Assembly: GCF_018873765.1 (NCBI RefSeq)
Contig: NC_057916.1
Coordinates: 33,951,501-34,015,500, forward strand
Length of the DNA: 64,000 bases
Direction: 5' to 3'
Source: Telopea speciosissima
Lineage: Eukaryota > Streptophyta > Magnoliopsida > Proteales > Proteaceae
The notes under the pieces were generated by a model. That model did not search any database and was not told the DNA's origin. It saw only the letters and a program-made list of their open reading frames with translations. A program made the translations under genes and the position numbers. Below are positions 42,201-54,200 of the stretch, one piece after another; position 1 is the first letter of the stretch; each line of letters opens with the position of its first letter.

Positions 42201-45200
42201 TAAATAACTTGTACGTTCCACTTTCCCATTTTTTTGGTCCTGTAAGAGACATGGGTATGTGTTGATAATTTGGTGTGTGAGTCTGTGACTACTATAATTT
42301 TCCTTTTCTGCCCATGGCTTTAAAAAATCTATTCATGAATGGATTACTTTCATCCTTGGAAGTCCTGTCTGGATTACTTTCATCATTGTAACTGTTGGCT
42401 GCATCTCTGTTGTGTTATAATGTTACTGACTTACAGTGGCAATTTGTGTCCTTGATCCACTTTGAAACTTTCACAATAATTGATCTATCTTTTGTGGAAG
42501 TGTTTCAAGTACTCTGGAATTTATGTCATATATCTTCCCAAAAGGCTGAATTGTTTGAATATCTTAATGCTTTTAAATCCTTGATGGTTTTTCCTCTTGC
42601 CTTTTCGTAAGAGTCAAGTTATATGAAGTTCCTAGTATGGATTTTCTCCAAAGGAATTGGTAGCCAAAGTTTTTAAGGTGTGACAAACTGTTAAGTGTGA
42701 CTGAGTTAACTTGGTTATTACTAGAGGAACCTGAGTCTGATTGACTGTAGCTTTATCTGGGTTTATACTCTTAACTCATAAGCAAGACTATTGGCGGGAT
42801 TTCTTGATGTATGATATTGGCTCAACCCTCCATTTCCAAAAGATAAAAGGTGCAGCACCATGATAATATGATATATAGCTAGACAAACCCTTTTTTCATC
42901 GTTCAATGCTGTACTCCATCCCCTAAACCCCCCCCCCCCCCCCAAAACAAAAAAAAAGGAGAAAGAGACTAAAGGGCTGGCCGACTAACCGAAGGTATTG
43001 TGTTGGAGTTCTACCACTTATAATGCAAAGTCATACATTCAGTAGTGGTCATCCGTAGTGAAATAATAAGAGTTCTATACATCAGCCATGGAATATCTAT
43101 CGAAAGGAAAAGAAACATCCATGAATTATCTCTTGTTCCATTGAAGAATTGAAATTCTATTGATAATCTCGCAAGTGTTCTATCAGTCTTCTCAATAGAA
43201 ACCATTAGACTCCATGCAAACTGAAAGCAAAACATTGGTACATTCCTGTTTTTTTTGGTAGAAGGTGATATCAGAGGCTTGAAAGTAGTTGCACAATGGT
43301 ATTATTATTGGAGCAAAAACTGATGTAAGATGGATGAAAATCTGAAAAAATAAGCAATCTTGACAAATTTCTCTATCAAGAGCATCTACAAAAGGCAACA
43401 AGATATTTTGTCTTTTTTTCCCCCTGATGATGGGCAAGGCTACAAGACAGAATAGAACAGGAAAGAATTTACAATGGACTAGTACTAGGTTTAAATTATA
43501 CCAACAAGAATCTATCTGTTGTCCGGATCTTTGAGACCTGGAGAGTGATTGAGAAGCTCTGGTCATATCAAGAAAGAAGATGCCATTTTTTTTGTCCAGA
43601 TATTTCCTTATTTTTACATTCCATAAAACTACTTCAATAGTAGTGTTTTCTTTCTAATTATTCCTCTTACTTCTCACCCTCCAGGTCTCAAAGTTGGGGT
43701 TCGGGTGCATGGGACTATCTGGAATCTACAATGCTCCTGTCTCTGAGGATGTTGGAATTTCAATCATCAAAGAAGCTTTTAGTAAAGGAATCACATTTTT
43801 TGACACAGCCAATGTTTATGGAGCCAATGCTAATGAAGTCCTGGTTGGTAAGGTATATGCCTCCATGCATTTATCTCAATAGACTAAGTATTTATGCTTT
43901 TATGCTTGATTATTAGGCCATTTATTGCCTTTTCCTGATTGATTTATGAAAAGAACAAGCATGCCTTTTTTTAAAAAATTGTGGTACAGTCTTTTTCTTT
44001 ATTGGTTTTTGAATAAGGCAGTCTATTAGGGGATAGATGCTTATAGGCTATGGATATAAATGATAATGATGCAATCCTGGGCCACAAAACCTTGCTATGG
44101 GATTGCTATGAGCCCATACAAGAATCCAAATAAAAGAACTTTATGCAAATTCCATAATTAAAGTGAAGTTCAGAATCCTTTAGAAAGGAATAAACATATC
44201 CAGATTGGTAATTAATTTCAAAAGAGGGAGGGAATTTTGGAAGTTAAAGAGGGAAATAATCAGAAACAGACTTAAGAATAGATGGGCTTACTTGTACTTA
44301 ACATAGATAAGACTTTAATAGCAGTAAGAAGAAGAGTTCTTCCTTACGATATGAATAGTGCCCAGGAGCAACCTTTCTTAATCTTGATCGATGCAGCTCA
44401 CTCAAAATGAACTCAGCCTAATAGAAACTTTGGGGGGTAAGTTCGTGACTTAAAATCCTACTGGAAGGAAGCAATATCAGATCCAATACCCAACTGCAGA
44501 AGTAGAAGAAATATTCTGAAACTTGATCTGGCAGTAGGAGTAAGATGAGGAATTGTTTCAATCTTAGTTCGCACAACAAGAGCAGCTCCAGCAGGTGAAG
44601 CTTTGGGATCAGGGTGCTTAGGTAAAAAAATATTCACACCCAAAATAGCAGAAGAAAGGAGAGGGAATGTGAGACATTGAAATCAAAATAGGGGACTGCA
44701 TGTACCGTAGACAGGGAACTGTAAGGTGAAGTTCAGCAAATAAAAGGAAAAAGAAAATAGAAGCGAGAATAAGATGAAGAACAAAATAATGGTAAGAAGT
44801 AAGGAGAAAGGAAGAGTGCATCTGGTACACTAGGATGAAGGGTGCTGTAAATGACTCTCCCAGCGACGATGACACGTGCGACCCAGGATCATCTCTTCTC
44901 CCATTGGCAGATGCCCTCTTGAACCCTTCAACCTTGGCCCCCATTGTTGCTGTCACAAAGGCTACGACCCCACCTCCTTCTCCTCGGCGACGAAAGAAGG
45001 GTGGAAATGGAAAGAGCTCCACAACTAAGGGGAAGGGAAAGGGTGTGCCGCAAAAGGATGCTGATTCAGAGGGAAGTCGCAAGTCCAAAAATTCCAACCG
45101 ATGTGGGCCCTCCCCAGGTAGACTTGCTCTTTCCTGATTATCTTTTCTGTTCCTTCACCTATGAATTATTTTGCATTTTGGAATATCAGGGGGTTAAATT

Positions 45201-48200
45201 CTCCCCAAAAGCAATCTGAAATCAAGACCTTTATTCGGGCTTCTCAAGCTTGTGTTTGTGTTAATTGTGGCATCACACACACATCTTCATCTCTTTCATA
45301 TCCACACAATCATGGTGCTATGGACTCACACTTCTCATCTGCTATAACTGCCTCTACTGCCACAACTGCCACAACTGCCACAATAGCCATATTTGTACCC
45401 TCCAAGCAATCCCCCGTCTACATGAGGTACGCGCCTATGGTCCCTATCTCTCACGCAATCCCCCCTGTCCACATGAGGTATCTGATGGTGGACATTTTGA
45501 CGGCTGCTCCTACTAGCCCTAGCCTAGGCCCAATTAGATACTCCAAGAGATACCATCTCAAGCCTAAGCCCAAGACTGACCAGTACTCCAAGAGATACCA
45601 TCTCAAGCCTAAGCCCAAGACTGACCAGTCCTGCATTTATTTTTTATTTCAGTTATTGCAGTGTAGTTAGTTTTATTTCAGTTTATTTTACAGCAGTTTC
45701 TTTTTCTTTTTTTTTTTTTGCATGTATTTGAGTTTTCATTTTTAGTGGTAGTATGGTGGGCAGACCCCAGAGTAAGTATGTAGACATTTATTTTCTTTAA
45801 AAGGGAAATTGTAACCTCTTTGAGGGGAGATGAATGATGGAATAGAGGGAAAAAAATTCCGAATCTTCTTCTCCCCCCCTCCCGTTTCTTCTATCGGGTT
45901 TCTCTCTTTTTAATTCTTTTTCCTTCTTTAAATCCCAAATTTTGCTACTACATCTCCTGTCTTTGTTCTTCTCCCTGTTCTTGTAATCCACCCCATCAGT
46001 ATCTCTATCATCTCAGTCAATCGCCCCCCATCCAAGTGAGGTATCCAAATCATCTCACTCCTAAGTGAGGTATCTCTGTCATCTCACTCCACCCCCCCCC
46101 CCCCCGGCTAAGTGAGGTATCCCAATCATCTCACCCTCCAAGTGAAGTAATCACACAGCCATATCCATACCCTCCACTCAATTCCCCCGCCGTCCAAGTG
46201 AGGTACGCGCTTATGGTTTCCATTTCTCATGCAATCCCCCAGTCAACATGAGGTATCCCAATAAGCATTCCAGTTGGCCAAACAGGCATTCCACATTTCA
46301 CAACATCTAGAAGCACATTCACAATCCATTAACATCATTATAAATTTTCACAATGTTACACCCATCCACACGACATTTATATCAAATTCCACATTGATTA
46401 TTATACATTTCTCATCATAACATGTTTGTCAGCACAATTCATACAACAAGGTCACATTCATTTCATAACTCATCATGCATTTACTTTTATATTCATACTA
46501 CAGCATCCATAATCACATTTCTAATCATGTCAATATCTATAAATAAACACCCATCACACAATGGAGGGAAGTTCCAAGGTAGAATCCACTCACAATGCAT
46601 CGCATCCAAAATGGATCATCCGTGATGGTCACCTGGTGTTTCTCATCCTATTCAGCACCTGTGACCACAAGGTCATCCAACACACATCAAGACACTTAAA
46701 TGAGTCATTGAATTAGTCCCCATAGGGCCAAACCCATCAAAACATTCAAAATCCCCAAACAGGGTGATCCAGACTCCTCTGTCGGGCTCGCCGGCATAGC
46801 TGGGCTGTCTGCCGGAGTCGCCAGCACCCACACCGGAAGTTTCTGTTTCCTGAATGAAAACAGACAACAAGATTCAATTTGAACTGGGCTCACTGGCACT
46901 TTGCCGGATCGCCGGTTGCTTCCCAGAAGTAGTTTGAGACAACAAGGCTTAAGGGGGAAAATGGGGGTCTTCATTCTAAACCCCCACACCCACCTTTCTC
47001 ACAGCCTAGGTACAATTTTGCATGATTTAGAACCTTTATTAAGTCCAAGGAACTCAAATTCACCCATCAATCCCAAGAGTCCAACCCATTTGACTCAAAA
47101 CTCAAACCCTAACTTGGGTTCTAACAACCCTTTCTATTTCTTGGTAAACCAAGCTCACTCTTGGTCTTGGGTGCATTGACTATAAAAACACCCTACTAAA
47201 CCATTCAAGTCATTACCTAGTACCTAGAATGAAAACCAAAAAGGGTTCCATAGCATTTTACCTCCAAAACTCCTCGTAGCTTGAAGAATTGGTGGTACTT
47301 GACTTGGCTTGATCATCCAAGGTTTGATGATGACCCTCTCTTTCAACCCAAGCTCGATCCTTGGTCTTCCATTGTTTCCTCCTTGCTCGGTGGAATCCTT
47401 TCCTCATGGCCCCTTCTTCTCTCATTCTCTCCTCTCAACTCCTAATGGCTTGATGAATAATGCCCTCCTAACCCAACCCGACCTTCACACCATATCTCAC
47501 ATAGATCCCATTGGCCCAAGTTAAATAGACTCATGGGTCTTACTCATAGGTCTAATCATCACTTCAAATTTCCTATTTAATTTTACCAATCACAAATTAT
47601 ATAATATAGGGCAAATTTCACGGACACCCCCAATAACTATTCGAAATGACAAGTACACCCTAAATTTTGTCAAAATAGCACAGACTACCCTTATTTTATA
47701 TTTTTATTTTAACTTAGTCCACTCCGTTAGGTCTGTGCAGTTAAGTGGCTGTTAACTCTTTTATAATGGCGAAATTACCCTTACCATAGGGTGAACTTCC
47801 TATTATACCCTTAAGGTTAAATCCCCAATATCCCAAATACAAACCAGATTTTCTTCATCGTTTTCGCTAAGTACATTCTTAACTGAGAATGGGAACATTG
47901 TCTGTATACATGTTTGGTTAAATGCATTCACTGATGATATCAGTGGCAGCCGGCAACTGAAACTCTTCACCTAGCCCTTGCCCTTCAAAATGCGAAACCA
48001 AAGAGCACTATGGTTGGAAGTTGGAACCCTAACGGCCTAGTCCCCTTCTTCTCCGGCTCCGGTCAGTTTGTTCCTAGATGATTTCAATGGCGGTCGGCGA
48101 TTGAAGTTCTTGAATATTGATTCAAATACCTCGAGTTGATCCTCTGCCACCGGTGCTCCCTTTTTCTTCTTCTCCGTCTCTCGCAAATTAACAAGAATTG

Positions 48201-51200
48201 CTCCTGTAAGCAAGGATTTAAGTATCGGTATCGGGTATCATATCGGTCAGGCGATTTTAAGAGACGTATCGTATCGTATCGTATCGGAGATACGTATCGA
48301 TCGGTGCAGAAACACATGAAAATGATCAAAAGCAAAAGATTCAAGTTTTTTTCAAAAAACTTACCTAACCCTTCAAGAACAGCTTTTGAATTCGAATGTT
48401 GGCTGTTAGATCCACCAAATGATGTGATTTCAGCTCCTCTAAGTTCGTTTTTGGCAAAGAATTGAAAGCCCTCAAGAAATCTTACCCAAAAAGCAAGTTT
48501 AAATGTGTTTTTGGAAGGGTTTCTCAAAGCTGGGAAGACCTTTTTTCCGCCAGGATTGCTAGAAATCGAGTTTTAGGTGAAAACAATGAAATGGCCATGT
48601 GTTTTTTAAGTTAACGATACGTATCGAGACGTATCGAGTCATCTCGATATGTAGCGGTATGTATCGGTCGATACATATCGAGACGACTCAATACGTCTTG
48701 ATACATATCGTTTTTTAAATATAATAAAATAATCTTTTTTTAAAACTCTCTACTGTATCGATACGTATCGATCGGATCGTATCGTATCGGTACGTCTCGG
48801 TCGATACGTCTCGATACAGTCGGGACATTTACATTTAAAAAAAAAAAAGATACGTCTCGGCCTGTATCGTATCAACCACGACCGATACCGAGACGTATCG
48901 GCCGAGACGATACGATACAGATCGAGACTTAAATCCTTGCCTGTAAGTTTTTTTTTTTTTTTCTGTAAATCTAAACTTATTTCTCTCTGCATATATAAAA
49001 ATTAAGAGAAAAGTAATGAAGATGTGCCATTAGTAGTCTGTTTCAGATGATCGCTTTGTTCTTTTTCATTTCGTTAGTGTTTTTAGCTTCTTGTCCTCTA
49101 CAAGTCCTAATAGATTCTACAATGGTCCTTTCAAATCTGGTTTTCATTTTTATGGAAACTGAAAGACGGATCAAATTTGCAAACTTTTTAGTTGATGGTG
49201 TTCCTATTTGACGTATTTGATGGAGATAAACTTTGAGGTTGGCCGTGAGATCGGTTATTGTTAATCCTGCTACTGAAATTTTCTAAATCTGAGTTTCAGA
49301 ACGATGTGCGCAAGCTCATTGATTTGCTATGGCAGTTGAGAAGAGGGAAAGAAATGAAATGACAGTTTTTTGTGACCGGAATTTATTCTCTCCGGTTGCA
49401 GAGAGCGTCGCCGGCGGTGCTACTGCTCACCGTGTCGTACTTTCCTGTTTATGGGCTTCTGGGTGAAATCAGTGGCGGTCGGAGAGACAGTGGTGGTGAT
49501 GAGGATGTTCGATTTGGGAAGATGATGGAATCTTAGTAATTTTTATTTAAATTATTAAGAGGGTAAAATCGACATTTTAATTTTTGGGGGTAACCTTGCT
49601 TAACGTCAGGGGGAAGGTTGCCATTTTGACAAAATTTAGGGTGTACTTGTCATTTTGAATAGTTATAGGGGGTGTCCGTGAAATTTGCCCTATAATATAA
49701 TATCCAATTCACCACCTGGTCCATTTACCAACACTGGCATTTCCATATTTATGACATTGCCCTTGTCAATACACTGGTCTATCAAATGTCTCATTTTGGT
49801 AATATCAATGGTACATTACCCCACCAAGGTTCCGTAACCATCAATATTATTAAAATATTATTAAGAATCCATAAGTCGAAATTCGGGGTATTACAACTCA
49901 ACTACAAATTTCATTTATTCCGTCTCTCCATCATATGGTCACAAGCATATATAATTAAAAGAAATTGTACCTGTAGAAAACCTAGGACCTGTAACCAGTA
50001 ACTTGAGAGAGAAGAGAAGATGGAAGAAGAATTGATTGTAATGCTTGAGTGCCTTAATCGACCACCCAGCCCCTTTATTTATAATAACCAAAATTACACC
50101 TTATTCCTACTCAAAGTAGGAATGCAACTTATTCCTAATCAAAGTAGGAATGATTCCTAATCAAAATAGGAATGCCCCCCTTGCCTATTCTTATTAGGAA
50201 TTCCTATTACAACTAGGAATCCCAAATAGAGATCGGTTAAGGGGAAACAATACAGAAAAGGAAATAAAAATAAAAGACAAAACTAATAAAACCAAAAGAC
50301 TAAATTACCCCTATCGGGTAATTTAGCCTATCTCAACACTCCCCCTCAAGCTGGAGCAATACAAATAAGTAAAGAAAGAAGATCCAGCTTGAACTAAAGA
50401 AAAAAGAACTCCTAATAATGCTAACACTCCCCCTCAAGTTGGTACGTACAAGGTACTAATGCCCAACTTAAACAAAATGGGAAAAAACTAAGTTGCAGCA
50501 GAATCCAGCTTGACATATGAATGCAGCTCCCAAATAAACCATCAAGAACTTGAAAAAATAGATCTTCAAAACTTGGACAGACTTGATCAGCAAACCGGGA
50601 CTGGAATGTCTTCCAAAAAAGGCAGCTTTCAACGTTCTTCAATAGCTATCCAGTGATGAATCTCAGATTGTCATAGTGACATATAATCTTGAAGTGAAAT
50701 AACTAGAGCAGCGGAAAAAAAAAACTATATCAACCCAATCAAAAGTCCTCAAATAGGCAACAACCAAATATCTTCAATACTTCAATACTTCAATCTCCCC
50801 CTTAGGGTAAACTCAACCCAATAACAAAGTAGATACCCATTGGCAATGGTGAAAACTCTGATCTATGCTTTGCACCAAGTGTTCCTGCAAGTTCTGCTTC
50901 TACAATGTCTGCAGGTGTACTATACATAATCCCCCCCTCATGTGTAGTACACGTGGACATAACAGAGATAATGTAAAAGATAGGGCAAAAACATAATATT
51001 CCAGAATTTTCTAAAAGTGCTATGGGTAATTAAAAAGGAAGGAATGGCAAAATTATAATTTACCAGAAGTTTTCAAAGGTGTTATGGGTAAAAGGTATGG
51101 GATATGAAGGGAATTAGAATTATTGAAAGAGAACGGTGTTGGTAAAAAGTATGGCATGGCTGTAATTTGGTGGAAATTCACTTTTAAATACAATCCAAGC

Positions 51201-54200
51201 CAAAGGGCAAACTGATAATAAACCAGAATTTTCAAGGGTCAATTGGGTAGGCAAATAGGGGAATGGATGAAAAAATAATGGCAGTTCCGTAAATAATCAG
51301 AATTTTGCAAGGGCTTTTTGGTAAACAAAAAGCAATGGGATGCAATGAGTAAAATAACCAAAATTTCGTGAATGGCTGTGGAGGGTGGCAATCTTGTAAA
51401 TAATGTAAATTTAAAAACCCATTAAGAAAATTGTAACAAAACAAGGATATAATGGGCATTAAATTCAAGAGGAAAGGACAGAGTAGGAATTTCAGAGAAT
51501 ATAGGGGCAAATCAGAAATAACTTCAGGATAGAACAACTTTTGTATATTTTTAAAGGGTTGGCCTTGAGTGTAAATACCAAAAAATTGTGTCTTTCTTCC
51601 TTACGGTTTCTGAAACCAAGAGTAAAACTTGTTGACAAAGGAGCAACACTAAGGCAATAAAGTAGGATTTACCAAAAACGATAAAGTAGGAGACAAAAAC
51701 GGTAAAGAAAGTTACAAAGGAAAGTTTATTTTCTGCCTTCCATAAAACCAGAACCAACGGTGGGGCAGGGCGGTAACCTTGTAACACCATGGCGATAAAC
51801 ATGGGAGAGAAAACCAGAGAAGAAGGGATCTCACCAACAATAGCAAACCGAAGAAGGATCTTTCTATCTACTTCAAATCAGTAGCAAAATCAGTGGCCAC
51901 TGATGACATTTGCAAAGGCAAAAACCCACATAGCCGCAGAAGGCAGCATTGCAGAATGCAGAAAGAAGCTTGCGACACTTAACCAAGAGATTGCATAACA
52001 GGTGCAATCAACAACAGCTAATCGATACTCAGATCAGCAGTAGTAGCCATCAACCAATCCTTCGAACTAGAAAACACCATAAACCGTAGCAGCGGCAGAC
52101 AGAGGTGGAACCAGCGGAAAGGAATCAAGAGACAAACCAAGAAAACCAGGAGACGATTCAACTGCGGCACTCGATTCAACATCCATCGATAGCAATAGAT
52201 TGCAGAAATCTTTCAACACCCCAAAAGCGGAAACCTGCTTCTATGTCGATCAGAAGAACTCATCACCGACCTCCAGCGTGAAACTCCACCGTGAACCAGA
52301 GGTGAAACCAATGAATCGAGGTAAGAAGAAACACACCGAGAAAACCAGCAGCAATACCAATATTACGAGAAACCAGATTCATAGCAGCAGTAATCGCAAG
52401 AAAGAAACCACAGCAACAGCACTCGAGAAGAACACTCCTTCGATTGACAAACAAAACCCTAGTCCTCCTTCATTTATGTACTAGGGTTTTCTCATCCAAC
52501 CCAGAAACTTAAACGACCCTCAAAACTGAAAATTGTGAAGAGAATCAATCACTGATTGCCTAGCTTTGATACCATGTAGAAAACCTAGGACCTGTAACCA
52601 GTAACTTGAGAGAGAAGAGAAGATGGAAGAAGAATTGATTGTAATGCTTGAGTGCCTTAATAGACCACCCAGCCCCTTTATTTATAATAACCAAAATTAC
52701 ACCTTATTCCTACTCAAAGTAGGAATGCAACTTATTCCTAATCAAAGTAGGAATGATTCCTAATCAAAATAGGAATGCCCCCCTTGCCTATTCCTATTAG
52801 GAATTCCCATTACAACTAGGAATCCCAAATAGAGATCGGTTAAGGGGAAACAATACAGAAAAGGAAATAAAAATAAAAGACAAAACTAATAAAACCAAAA
52901 GACTAAATTACCCCTATCGGGTAATTTAGCCTATCTTAACACTCCCCCTCAAGCTGGAGCAATACAAATAAGTAAAGAAAGAAGATCCAGCTTGAACTAA
53001 AGAAAAAAGAACTCCTAATAATGCTAATAGTACCCAACAAAGAACCTTGAAGCAAACTAAACAAGGAAACTAATCTCCTCCTAGCTAAAACTCCCATATA
53101 AAGAAAGTAATTGAAAAATACAAAGAATCTCAGTCGCATGGCCTGGTTTGGGTAAAATATTTGTACAATGATGAATCAGACCATTCTAATTCAAGATGAA
53201 GCTTCTTTTAAACATTTATTATTGAAATGTTTGGTGAAAAGTAGACGAGAAAATAACTGCAGTAGGAATAGGTGGGCCTCATTTGAACATAACTTTTATT
53301 TTGGTTGGTTTCTGGTTATATTCATTGTAGCTGGTTCAGGAAGGGATTCTTTCAGCTCTCACAAGAAGGATCTTAAATTTTTGCAGGCATTGAAGCAATT
53401 GCCTCGAGAAAAGATCCAACTAGCGACAAAATTTGGTGTTGTAAGAATTGAGCCAACTAAAATGGTAGTAAATGGTACTCCTGAATATGTCCGTGCCTGT
53501 TGTGAAGGGAGCCTGGAGCGTCTTGGTGTGGAGTACATTGATCTCTATTATCAACATCGGGTGGACACATCAACACCTATTGAGGAAACTGTAAGTATTT
53601 CACCCTCCTAATTTTTTAAGACGTTGAGTTTGAAGGATTTTTCTTTCGTCTTAAATGTTGAATTTGTCTCAATCTCTTGTTTGATGATTACAGATCTCTT
53701 TGGTTGATAAGATATTATTATTTTTTTTTTGAAAGGTAGATGGGGGAACTTAAGAAGTTGGTGGAAGAGGGAAAAGTAAAATACATTGGGTTATCTGAAG
53801 CCAGTCCAGACACAATTAGGAGAGCGCATGCAGTTCATCCTATCACTGCTGTACAAATGGAATGGTCCCTGTGGACGCGTGACATTGAGGAAGAGATAAT
53901 CCCACTTTGCAGGTTTCTTCAAAATGACAATCCTTCTCCTGGAACCTCTCTATCCTGCGTAAAATTATCGCCCCCCCCCCCCCTCTAATGATAAGCTTAT
54001 TTACTTAGGCTTTTTCTACCTTTTTTTTTTCAAATTTCGTACTCAAAATTCCCATTTTTATGTCTCAATTTACTTTAGGCAAAGCCATTTGGAATTTAAA
54101 TTCCTAAGGCATCTCTTTAAATCTTGAATTATATTTTTTGGCAATGAATCAGCACTCAACAGACTGGTTACTTCTCTCCCCCTCCCCCTCCCCCTCCCCC

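Noticed and set aside
48084..48992. ORFs on both strands rich in Arg, Tyr and Ser
   Set aside because: They come from the GTATCG/CGATAC repeat of the hAT-like MITE.
53168..53611. A separate gene starting [10 protein letters not shown]
   Set aside because: The first part is intron 2; only the part after 53387 belongs to AKR exon 3.
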